A stretch of DNA of 64,000 bases, taken from the NCBI GenBank assembly GCA_023667265.1, contig JAMPAJ010000001.1, positions 1,169,151-1,233,150 of the forward strand, written 5' to 3'. Positions 1-7,342 of the stretch are shown here, piece after piece. Below the pieces are notes generated by a model that had not been told where the DNA came from, did not search any database, and saw only the letters and a program-made list of their open reading frames with translations. Source of the stretch: Alistipes sp. (GTDB taxonomy: Bacteria; Bacillota; Clostridia; Oscillospirales; Ruminococcaceae). A program made the translations under genes and the position numbers. The first letter of the stretch is position 1; each line of letters opens with the position of its first letter.

Positions 1-807
1 CAGCAGCAGGTGCTTGTGAAGAACAAGACCAACGCCTGTGACCGCAGCTCCCAGGAACATCGAGCCGGTATCGCCCATAAAGCACTTTGCAGGATTGAGA
101 TTCCAGATAAGGAAGCCGATACATCCTCCGGCAAGAGCCATAGTGAAGCAGGAAACCGATCTTTCGCCGAGATATGAGCAGCAGACTGTGAACACCAGCA
201 TAGCCGCCAGCGTGACCGAGCCGCAGAGTCCGTCCACGCCGTCGGTAAGGTTTACGGCATTTGTCAGATAAATGATAACGGGAATAAGAATGATGTAGTA
301 GAATATTCCCAGCTGCGGAGTCTCCCAGAAGCCGAAATCGAGGCTTGTCGAGCCGTCTCCGAACTTGTAAAGCGCGAAGAGAAATCCCAGAGAAAACAAG
401 GTCTGCAAGAGAATTTTCTGTATTGCGGAAAGTCCGTCGTTATCCTTGCGGACGACCTTGATATAGTCATCTATAAAGCCGATAAGTCCGAAAAGCAGTG
501 CAAAGAGCACCACGCTTATCAGCCTGTAGAAGTCCTTATGGGTCGCCGCTGCCGTCGTGTCGAGGTTAAAGAGCAGTCTGTACACCCAATATCCGCCGAT
601 AGACGTTATAACGGCAGAAATGATGAACATGAATCCGCCCATAGTGGGAGTGCCCTGTTTTTTTGCGTGCCACTCCGGTCCGTCCTTTACCTTTATGGGC
701 TGACCGAATTTGATCTTATGGAGAAAAGGCACAAGCCATTTTCCCGAGAGTCCGGCGATCGCAAAGGAAACAAGAACGATGCCGAGATTTATTAACCAGA
801 AATTCAT
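1..807 (-). CDS. mraY: Phospho-MurNAc-pentapeptide transferase MraY (3' end outside window)
   Basis: Transfers phospho-MurNAc-pentapeptide to undecaprenyl phosphate to make lipid I at the inner face of the membrane. The reverse complement reads MNFWLINLGIVLVSF from an ATG at 807 and stays open for 269 codons to the window edge, so the C-terminus is missing. Several hydrophobic helices are visible, with the family motifs DDYIKVVRKDNDGL, NAVNLTDGVDGL and FMGDTGS, which hold the catalytic aspartates. It starts 16 bp after murE stops and is the last visible gene of the mraZ-rsmH-ftsL-pbp-murE-mraY cluster. Identity is certain by motif; only the end is unseen. Confidence 0.96.
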   Translation of the reverse strand, partial: MNFWLINLGIVLVSFAIAGLSGKWLVPFLHKIKFGQPIKVKDGPEWHAKKQGTPTMGGFMFIISAVITSIGGYWVYRLLFNLDTTAAATHKDFYRLISVVLFALLFGLIGFIDDYIKVVRKDNDGLSAIQKILLQTLFSLGFLFALYKFGDGSTSLDFGFWETPQLGIFYYIILIPVIIYLTNAVNLTDGVDGLCGSVTLAAMLVFTVCCSYLGERSVSCFTMALAGGCIGFLIWNLNPAKCFMGDTGSMFLGAAVTGVGLVLHKHLLL

Positions 808-823
808 TTAGCTATAACACTCC

Positions 824-2248
824 TTAAATCAGCTTCAAACCGTCCGCAACCACTTCCCTTTCGTCGAAGTGGATATGCTCCATGCCGGCAAGGATCTGAT
901 AATCCTCGTGTCCCTTGCCCGCAAGAACTATTATATCACCTTTTTCTGCAATTTTCAAGCCGTAATAGATAGCTTCTCTTCTGTCAACGACAACGTCGTA
1001 AGGCGTTTCGGTGTTTTCGAGACCAACAAGAATATCTGAGATTATATCCTCCGGCTTCTCGTTTCTCGGATTATCCGAGGTCACTATGAGTCTGTCAGCA
1101 TATTTCGCCGCAGCCGCAGCCATTTTCGGACGCTTTGCTCCGTCACGGTTTCCTCCGCAGCCGAAAAGACAGATAAGTCTGCCCTCGGTGTATTCCTTAA
1201 CGCTTTTCAGGATATTCTCCACTGCGTCCGGAGTATGCGCATAATCGCAGATGACCGTAAAATCCCTGCCCGTAGGTATGACCTCGCATCTTCCGCGGAC
1301 ACCGTTAAAGCTCCCGATCGCGCCGACTATTTTTTCCTCCGGGAGTCCGACGATGCTGCAAGCCGCAAATGCCGCAAGAATATTCGATACATTAAACATT
1401 CCCGGAACAGGCGAATTTATTACAACGCCGCCGTTTATTTCAAAGCGGCTTCCTGTAGATCTGAGACTTAGCACATTCGCGGAAAAATCAGCCGGACTGT
1501 CGATGCCGAAGGACTTCTTTTCGCATGATATCTCTCCGAAAAGCCGTCTGCCGTATTCGTCGTCCAGATTGACAACAGCCGTATCGCAGACATCGAAAAG
1601 CATCTTCTTAGCCTGGTAGTAATCCTCCATGTCCTTGTGATAGTCAAGGTGATCCTGAGTGAGATTTGTGAACAGCGCCGTCTTGAATCTTGCCGGACCT
1701 ATCCTGTGCTGCACCAGGGCAAAGGAGCTGACCTCCATTACCACGTACTCGCAGCCGGCAGCAGCCATCTTATCGAAAACGGACATGAGCTCATATGCCA
1801 TAGGAGTTGTATTCTCGGTAGGGATGACCTCGTCTCCAATCTCATTGTGTATCGTGCCGATAAGTCCTGTTTTATGACCGTTCGCCATGAGAATATGCTT
1901 TATCACGTTTGTTATAGTGGTCTTTCCATTAGTTCCGGTGACGCCTATCAGGGTCATTTCCCGCTCCGGATGACCGAACCATGCCGCACAAAGCTCACCG
2001 TAGAGCTTACAGCTGTTTTCAGTTATTATCTGCCTTTCGCCAAGACCGAGGTCACGCTCGCAGACAACGGCGGCAGCGCCCTTTTCCAGCATCTCAGCCG
2101 CAGCTGTGTGACCGTCAAAGCTTCCGCCCTTTACGCAGACGAAAAGGCTTCCTGGCTTCACCTTCCTGGTGTCGTCGGTAACGGAAGTGATGTCCGTATC
2201 GCCAATAGATGTAACGGCATTATTTTCAAGCAAATCTTTAAGCTTCAT
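824..2248 (-). CDS. murE: UDP-MurNAc-tripeptide synthetase MurE
   Basis: Cytoplasmic ATP-dependent ligase that adds the third amino acid to UDP-MurNAc-L-Ala-D-Glu. The 474-residue product has the Mur ligase P-loop GVTGTNGKTT, the TENTTP substrate segment and a late DNPRNEKP motif. DNPR is the form known from meso-diaminopimelate-adding MurE enzymes, so the wall is inferred to contain meso-DAP. The ATG at 2248 is preferred over an in-frame start at 2305 because AGGGAG lies 6 nt upstream of it and the upstream PBP gene stops at 2250. Translational coupling with the PBP gene is likely. Confidence 0.96.
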   Translation of the reverse strand: MKLKDLLENNAVTSIGDTDITSVTDDTRKVKPGSLFVCVKGGSFDGHTAAAEMLEKGAAAVVCERDLGLGERQIITENSCKLYGELCAAWFGHPEREMTLIGVTGTNGKTTITNVIKHILMANGHKTGLIGTIHNEIGDEVIPTENTTPMAYELMSVFDKMAAAGCEYVVMEVSSFALVQHRIGPARFKTALFTNLTQDHLDYHKDMEDYYQAKKMLFDVCDTAVVNLDDEYGRRLFGEISCEKKSFGIDSPADFSANVLSLRSTGSRFEINGGVVINSPVPGMFNVSNILAAFAACSIVGLPEEKIVGAIGSFNGVRGRCEVIPTGRDFTVICDYAHTPDAVENILKSVKEYTEGRLICLFGCGGNRDGAKRPKMAAAAAKYADRLIVTSDNPRNEKPEDIISDILVGLENTETPYDVVVDRREAIYYGLKIAEKGDIIVLAGKGHEDYQILAGMEHIHFDEREVVADGLKLI

Positions 2249-2249
2249 A

Positions 2250-4661
2250 TTAATCTCCCTGTTCATAAACCATAATTTCCAACTCAACAGTTGAGCCAAC
2301 CGCAACTTTTGTTCCGGCAGGAGGATTCTGGGCGTTTACCGCCGCGCCCTCTCTGGTGACAGACGCACCTGTCGTTACATAGTTCAGATCCATATATGTA
2401 ATTGACTCGTTAGCAACGCTCGGCGACAGACCTACCACGTCGGGAACTTCGGTATAATCTACGGTATGGCTGGGGTCTGTATAGAGGTAGACCGTGCCTC
2501 CCTTGGCAATTGACGTACCTGTGACAGGAGACTGCGCAACGACTGTTGTGCCCTCGCCTACTACTTCAGGGTTTGCGCCCATATCGGTGAGAGTCTTTTT
2601 CGCAGCTTCAAGATCGCCCTCAAGCAGCGGGACCTTTATATCAAGGTTAGCAAGCTCATCGTCGGAGTACTCCGGACTGATGCCAAGATAAGGCAGAACG
2701 TCGGTGAGAATATCTCTTGCGGTGGGAACGGCAATTTTGCTTCCGTAGTAGTAGCCGCCATTGTTCTTGTGGTCGGGATTATCGGCTATAACAAGCAGGA
2801 TTATTTCCGGATCATCGGCAGGCGTGAAGCAGCAGTATGACGAGCCGTACATCTGGATAGACGAATCCTCTTCCTTGTTGGCGTCCATTTCGTACTGCTC
2901 AGCCATAAGTGTGAAACGCTGGGACGTACCAGATTTTCCTCCGATAGAATATCCCTTTATGGCAACGTTGCTGTCCACCGCAACATTGTAAAGTGCATTT
3001 CTCATAATTTCAGAGGTCTCCTCTGAAATCACCTGTCTGCGAACGGTTCTCTCGTTTTTCAATACAACGTTCCCGTCCTCGTCAACGACTTTTTCAACCA
3101 CGTAGGGCTGGAGCAGATAGCCGCCGTTTATTGCCGCGCAATAGGCTGTTATCATTTCCATTGGCGTTACAGTCTCCGTCTGTCCGATAGCGGACATACA
3201 GAGGTCAACGTTTGTCATTGTATCAATTGTATGCTGATTACTTGACGATTCTGCCAGAAGGTCGATCCCCGTAGGTTCACGGAGACCAAAGGCGTCGTAG
3301 TAATACAAGAAATTTTCAATGCCGAGTTTTTTTCCGACCTCGATAAAAGCTGGGTTGCAGGAGTTTGTCAGCGCCTGCTGGAATGTCTGCGAGTCATGAC
3401 CTGCTGTATTATGGCAGTGAACGGGCTGGAAATGTCCCTCGATTTCGATAGAACCGGAGCAGTAAAATCTGTCCGTATCGACATTGATAGCCTGCTCCTC
3501 GATAGCCGACGCGCTTGTTATTACCTTGAAAACCGAGCCGGGCTCATATGTTTCTGTGATCGACTTGTTGCGCCACTGGGTCTCACGCGCTTCACCCTGT
3601 ATTCTGTTATACTCCTCCTCTGAAAGATCGGGAGTAAGCATCGCCGCATACTTAGGATCGGCAATATCATAGGGATTATTCGGATCGTAGCTGGGATATT
3701 GCGCCATGCCATAAACAGCGCCTGTTTTCGCATTCATAAGAATGGCAACGCTTCTGTTGAGCACCTGAAACTCCGTTGACATCTCCTCGAGACGCTTTTC
3801 CAGATAATGCTGGATCTGCGAGTCAATGGTCAGGTAAATATCGCATCCGTTCTGTGCCGGATATGTTTTTGAATATCTGTAGGGCAGCTCGTTGCCATGG
3901 GAATCCTTAGCCGAGATGGTCCTGCCGTCAGTTCCGGCAAGATACTCGTCATATGAAGCCTCAAGACCGTACAATCCGTAGCCGTCGGCAGCCGTAAAGC
4001 CGATAACAGCGGCGGCAAGCTCGTTATGGGGATAGTAACGCTTAGTGTCCTCCTCCACATTAAGGCTCGTAAGACCGTACTGATTGAAAAATCCCAGAAC
4101 CTCGTCGGCAACAGGCTTCTCAACCTTCTTCTGGAGCACGCTGTACTGATTATTGGCAGCCATTGCCTTTTCGACCTCTTCCGTCTCGATGCCGAGTTTT
4201 TCACAGAGAAGCGCAATAGCCTCCTGCCTGAATATCTCTGAGGACGCTGGAAGCTGGTCGACAACTTTCTGTTCTGAGATCGTGCCGTCCTCGTTAGTTG
4301 TTTCCTCGATTTTAGGAACATACGCTCCAGAAGCGATATCTATGGTTCTCTGGTCTATTCTTGTCTGTAAGCTTTCCATTTCCTCACGAAATTTCTGGGG
4401 ATCAAGAAAAACATTGTAAACCGTAGCGCTCTTTGCAAGAGCCGTACCGTTTGCATCATATATCGAGCCCCGGTGAGCGGATATCGGTATAGAGCCGAAG
4501 TGCTGGTCGTTAGCCATAGCCTCGTATTTTTCGTTATTCAGCACGGAGATACGGAAGAAATTTCCGACCACAACGGCAAAAAGCACGATAAAAACCGTGG
4601 TCATGGTCACTCTCACCCTGAACTTCATGGAACGTGAAGGCACATTGTTATTGCTTGCCAT
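2250..4661 (-). CDS. Class B penicillin-binding protein with two PASTA domains (FtsI/SpoVD type)
   Basis: Peptidoglycan transpeptidase of the division or sporulation type, anchored by one N-terminal membrane helix (about residues 20-40). The 803-residue product has the dimerisation motif HRGSIYD near residue 63, the active-site serine in SVFK at 376-379, SCN as the second motif and KSGTS as the third. Two PASTA repeats follow (starting near IKVPLLEG and TEVPDVVG), as in SpoVD and the beta-lactam-sensing PBP2x group. The ATG at 4661 is chosen for the AGGAAG site 5 nt upstream. It sits in the dcw cluster before murE, but a 371-bp structured gap separates it from ftsL, so it may have separate control. 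FtsI versus SpoVD cannot be settled from the sequence. Confidence 0.93.
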   Translation of the reverse strand: MASNNNVPSRSMKFRVRVTMTTVFIVLFAVVVGNFFRISVLNNEKYEAMANDQHFGSIPISAHRGSIYDANGTALAKSATVYNVFLDPQKFREEMESLQTRIDQRTIDIASGAYVPKIEETTNEDGTISEQKVVDQLPASSEIFRQEAIALLCEKLGIETEEVEKAMAANNQYSVLQKKVEKPVADEVLGFFNQYGLTSLNVEEDTKRYYPHNELAAAVIGFTAADGYGLYGLEASYDEYLAGTDGRTISAKDSHGNELPYRYSKTYPAQNGCDIYLTIDSQIQHYLEKRLEEMSTEFQVLNRSVAILMNAKTGAVYGMAQYPSYDPNNPYDIADPKYAAMLTPDLSEEEYNRIQGEARETQWRNKSITETYEPGSVFKVITSASAIEEQAINVDTDRFYCSGSIEIEGHFQPVHCHNTAGHDSQTFQQALTNSCNPAFIEVGKKLGIENFLYYYDAFGLREPTGIDLLAESSSNQHTIDTMTNVDLCMSAIGQTETVTPMEMITAYCAAINGGYLLQPYVVEKVVDEDGNVVLKNERTVRRQVISEETSEIMRNALYNVAVDSNVAIKGYSIGGKSGTSQRFTLMAEQYEMDANKEEDSSIQMYGSSYCCFTPADDPEIILLVIADNPDHKNNGGYYYGSKIAVPTARDILTDVLPYLGISPEYSDDELANLDIKVPLLEGDLEAAKKTLTDMGANPEVVGEGTTVVAQSPVTGTSIAKGGTVYLYTDPSHTVDYTEVPDVVGLSPSVANESITYMDLNYVTTGASVTREGAAVNAQNPPAGTKVAVGSTVELEIMVYEQGD

Positions 4662-4730
4662 ACTCTCTTCCTTTCTATCGTCAGCAGACTTCACATCGCC
4701 TGCGCATTTTCAATTTTACTTCTCTTAGTC

Positions 4731-4772
4731 GTACAAAGTCGTCAGCCGTGCTTTGTGCAGTGTTGCCTTAAG
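4731..4772 (+). repeat. Dispersed repeat, copy A
   Basis: Begins GTACAAAGTCGTCAG, then a variable TGC-TT-TGC core and ends TGCCTTAAGG. The same layout is found at 37684-37727 and 41270-41313, always in intergenic or gene-end DNA on the same strand. It holds no coding sequence. Confidence 0.6.
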
Positions 4773-4804
4773 GTAAAGCTTAGTTTTGGGAGCAATATAA
4801 TAAA

Positions 4805-4824
4805 GGCAGGGCTATTGCCCTGCC
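4805..4824 (-). terminator. Terminator-like hairpin upstream of the PBP gene
   Basis: On the minus strand, an 8-bp perfect GC-rich stem GGCAGGGC with loop AATA is followed directly by TTTATTATATT. It lies about 145 nt before the PBP start codon, downstream of two competing hairpins, so it could end or attenuate transcripts coming from mraZ-rsmH-ftsL. The T-tract is interrupted by As, so strength is uncertain. Confidence 0.5.
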
Positions 4825-5032
4825 CTTGAACATCTTTTGTTTATGATGCCCAGAGAATCTCCTTCTCCTTTTTTTCTCTTGGAGAAGGAGTCCCTGTATT
4901 CCGATCACTCGTCGTGACTCCTTGTTCTTTTTTTATGAGCCGGCTGTTGTCGGTACCGGCTGTCACTACGGCGTTATTTCTCTTTGCCGTTAGCATCATC
5001 ATTAATGGGCTGTCTCTTTATATATATTGACC

Positions 5033-5527
5033 TTACCCTCTGAAATATTCCACGCAGCTTTCAAAAAAATTACCTATTTTATCCAAAATTCCTTCATCCT
5101 GCTCCGGGATATTCACCACGTCGTCGGTCTGTATCTCGATATACTTTATCTGCGAAGAATCTATCTTCTGCATACCAAGCACATCCTCGGCATAAGCTTC
5201 GACGTTTTTTGCCGAAATTTCGCTCTCAAGCGCCGCCTGCAATCTGACATTCTCCGCCTGTGCCAGCGTCAGCTCATCATTGAGGGCTGTTACCTTGCTG
5301 TACATAGTGCTTCTTCTGTCAAGACTGTAAACAACTCCGCCGAGCAAAATAGCTGCAAGCACAGATACCAAAACAATAGAAAGGACAGATCCGCTTTTTG
5401 TTTCTGTATTCTTCATGCTGATTTGCGGTGCTTCTTCCGGCTGTTCTTCCCTTTCGGGATACGCTCTTTCGTCAGCTGCCTCATATCTTTCGTATCTATG
5501 AGCTGCCGAGAGATCTCTGTCAGCCAT
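5033..5527 (-). CDS. ftsL: FtsL-like septum protein
   Basis: Small bitopic division protein expected to bridge FtsB/DivIC and the septal synthase. The 164-residue product has a charged cytoplasmic N-terminus (about 45 residues), one membrane helix near residues 47-70, then a short coiled-coil stretch (STMYSKVTALNDELTLAQA) and an acidic tail. Sequence identity in this family is low; position between rsmH and the PBP gene is the main support. The ATG at 5527 overlaps the rsmH stop by 8 bp, with AGGAG 11 nt upstream; a GTG at 5539 sits on top of that ribosome site and is less likely. Confidence 0.82.
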   Translation of the reverse strand: MADRDLSAAHRYERYEAADERAYPEREEQPEEAPQISMKNTETKSGSVLSIVLVSVLAAILLGGVVYSLDRRSTMYSKVTALNDELTLAQAENVRLQAALESEISAKNVEAYAEDVLGMQKIDSSQIKYIEIQTDDVVNIPEQDEGILDKIGNFFESCVEYFRG

Positions 5528-6464
5528 TGCTGTCCGCACTCCTTTCTATGACTCTGAGTTTGGCGCTTCTGCTTCTGTTGTTTTGCTCAAGTTCGTCCTG
5601 AGCTGCCTCTATAGGCTTTCTGTTCACAAGCTTTCCCTGCGGCTTGTGTCCGCATACACACTGGGGAAAATCCGGCGGACATATACAACCCTTACACCAT
5701 CCCGCAAATCTCTGTTTGACGATCCTGTCCTCCAGAGAATGGAAGGTAATAACGGCAAGTCTGCCAGTGGGCTTCAGACTTTCAAATGCCTTGTCAAGTC
5801 CGGACGAAAGGTGTTCGAACTCTCCGTTTACGGCTATTCTTATCGCCTGAAATGTTTTTTTACAGGGGTTTTTGTCTCTCCGTGCCTTCTGCGGAACGCT
5901 ATTCCTTATGATATCCGCAAGCTGCTTCGTGGTCTCTATGGGAGCTGTTTTTCTTGCTTCAGCTATATTAGCTGCGATGCGGCGTGAGAATTTTTCCTCG
6001 CCGTACTCGAAAATTATTTTAGCAAGCTCCTGCTCCGAAAAGCTGTTCACAAGGTCAGCCGCCGACATACCGACTCTGCTCATTCTCATATCGAGAGGAG
6101 CGTCCTCGGAATGGTAGGAAAAGCCTCTGCTTTCTTCATCCAACTGGTATGACGATACGCCCAGATCCATGAGAATACCGTCAACCGCGTCTATGCCAAG
6201 CTCTGAAAGAACGCTGTCCAGCTCAGAATAATTACGGTGAATAACCTGAGCATTACCGAACTCCGCCAGTCTTTCCGAAGCCGCCTTAACGGCGTCGGGA
6301 TCTCGGTCGAGAGAGATAAGTCTGCCTTTTTTGCTCAGCCTTGCAGCAATTGCAGAGGAATGTCCGCCTCCTCCAGCAGTACAATCGACGTAGATGCCGT
6401 CGGGGTTTATGTTCAATCCTTCAATACACTGGTCAAGAAGAACAGGAATATGTCTGAAATCCAT
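5520..6464 (-). CDS. rsmH: 16S rRNA C1402 N4-methyltransferase RsmH (MraW)
   Basis: SAM-dependent methylation of cytidine 1402 in the decoding centre of 16S rRNA. The 314-residue product opens with HIPVLLDQCI, then has the SAM-binding block YVDCTAGGGGHS, LMDLGVSSYQLDEESRGFS and the C-terminal FHSLEDRIVKQ motif, all typical of RsmH. The ATG at 6464 has GAGG 6 nt upstream; an earlier in-frame codon at 6527 adds 21 residues unlike the family. It is the second gene after mraZ and its stop overlaps ftsL. Confidence 0.97.
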   Translation of the reverse strand: MDFRHIPVLLDQCIEGLNINPDGIYVDCTAGGGGHSSAIAARLSKKGRLISLDRDPDAVKAASERLAEFGNAQVIHRNYSELDSVLSELGIDAVDGILMDLGVSSYQLDEESRGFSYHSEDAPLDMRMSRVGMSAADLVNSFSEQELAKIIFEYGEEKFSRRIAANIAEARKTAPIETTKQLADIIRNSVPQKARRDKNPCKKTFQAIRIAVNGEFEHLSSGLDKAFESLKPTGRLAVITFHSLEDRIVKQRFAGWCKGCICPPDFPQCVCGHKPQGKLVNRKPIEAAQDELEQNNRSRSAKLRVIERSADSNG

Positions 6465-6538
6465 TATTAACCTCGCTTTCTTCGTATCCGCGATATATTG
6501 CGAATACAGGTGCAGCATAAGCCGCATATATCCCTCGA

Positions 6539-6970
6539 TTAAAGTACAAGATTAGCCAATGCCGCCCTGATAGCAGCAGGATCAACGCTCTTCCGATTTT
6601 CGTCGTACTTAGCGCTGTCCCAGATCTCAGCTCTGTTCAGATTGCCTATTACGGTAACCTCGTTAGTGATCCCGGCGTATTCTCTCAGAAACTGCGGAAT
6701 AAAAATTCTGCCCTGCTTGTCGGGAACCTGTCTCTCTGCCCCGGCAATGAGCATTCTTCTTGCCTCAGATCCGATCTCGCCTGCGATCTCATAGAGCTTA
6801 TCGCAGTATTTATTGAACTCTTCCACAGAGTAAACGGCGATATATGGCTTGTCATAGCCGACACAAAGATAGAACTCTGCGCCAAGAATATCGCGGAGCT
6901 TGTTCGGGAAGCTCATTCTTCCCTTTGCGTCAATACTTGGATTAAAAGTACCGCACAACGGCTCGCTCAT
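6539..6970 (-). CDS. mraZ: Transcriptional regulator MraZ
   Basis: DNA-binding protein of the AbrB-like fold that heads dcw clusters and commonly regulates its own operon. The 143-residue length is usual. The paired MraZ blocks are seen as IDAKGRMSFPNKLRD and VPDKQGRIFIPQFLREYA, each with the DxKGR-type signature. The ATG at 6970 with GAGG 8 nt upstream removes 22 unrelated residues. A strong promoter lies at 7074-7102 and short GGTRA repeats surround it, which fits autoregulation, although the operator is not proven. Confidence 0.96.
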   Translation of the reverse strand: MSEPLCGTFNPSIDAKGRMSFPNKLRDILGAEFYLCVGYDKPYIAVYSVEEFNKYCDKLYEIAGEIGSEARRMLIAGAERQVPDKQGRIFIPQFLREYAGITNEVTVIGNLNRAEIWDSAKYDENRKSVDPAAIRAALANLVL

Positions 6971-7034
6971 ATTCTTCGCCTCACTTTCTATCCTTTTGGT
7001 AGTATCACGTTGCCGTTCATTACCAAAAAGTGGC

Positions 7035-7064
7035 AAAAATCACAACCAATCACCTTTTTTTACC
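7035..7064 (-). promoter_or_regulatory. Three 10-bp phased repeats just after the mraZ promoter (possible MraZ box)
   Basis: On the minus strand three consecutive decamers read GGTAAAAAAA, GGTGATTGGT and TGTGATTTTT, at exact 10-bp spacing immediately downstream of the predicted start site. MraZ proteins are known to bind short G-rich direct repeats at 10-bp spacing. The match is by layout rather than an exact known consensus. Confidence 0.4.
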
Positions 7065-7073
7065 CCTAAGTCT

Positions 7074-7102
7074 ATTATACAGTATTTCACATTATTTTAC
7101 AA
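7074..7102 (-). promoter_or_regulatory. Sigma-A-type promoter of the mraZ (dcw) operon
   Basis: Reading the minus strand, TTGTAA (7097-7102) and TATAAT (7074-7079) are separated by exactly 17 bp. The predicted start near 7067 leaves a leader of about 97 nt before mraZ. Confidence 0.8.
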
Positions 7103-7202
7103 CCCTCAATACTATACAATTCCTAACAACAAAAAACCGGTATTTTTGTGAATAAAGACGATTTTAAATTTTTCTTGTGCTATTAATAAAATATTTTATC
7201 TT

Positions 7203-7262
7203 TATTTTTACCTTTTTTCACCCAAAAGGGATTTTTTTACTCCAATTTCAGGATTTTTCACC
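7203..7262 (-). promoter_or_regulatory. Second cluster of GGTRA-type repeats upstream of the mraZ promoter
   Basis: On the minus strand GGTGAAAAAT, GGAGTAAAAA, GGTGAAAAAA and GGTAAAAATA begin at 7262, 7243, 7222 and 7212, giving spacings of 19, 21 and 10 bp, close to whole helical turns. The cluster is about 100-160 bp upstream of the -35 box, in AT-rich DNA. It may be a distal operator or simply low-complexity sequence. Confidence 0.35.
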
Positions 7263-7282
7263 TTTTTTCCAAAAATCAGAAT

Positions 7283-7323
7283 AAGTCTTTGAAACCAGGC
7301 AGCAGCACGGGCGTCAAAGACTT
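7283..7323 (-). terminator. Probable terminator after the spoIID-like gene
   Basis: Arms aagtctttga (7283-7292) and tcaaagactt (7314-7323) form a perfect 10-bp inverted repeat around a 21-nt loop, 20 bp past the stop codon. The minus strand continues ATTCTGATTTTTGG, a weak T-tract. The long loop makes this a moderate call. Confidence 0.5.
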
Positions 7324-7342
7324 ATATCCATATTTTTCAGGG

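Larger units (their letters stand above)
4662..5032 (-). other. 371-bp structured gap between ftsL and the PBP gene
   Basis: No gene is seen here. On the minus strand the transcript would meet, in order: a weak inverted repeat (4938-4961), AGGAGTC at 4916-4922 which can pair with GACTCCT at 4886-4892, a 10-bp perfect inverted repeat ctccttctcc/ggagaaggag (4859-4868 with 4881-4890), a GC-rich hairpin GGCAGGGC-AATA-GCCCTGCC (4805-4824) followed by TTTATTATATT, and one copy of a dispersed repeat (4731-4772). The middle two pairings share bases at 4886-4890 and exclude each other. No convincing promoter was found in the gap. Confidence 0.6.
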
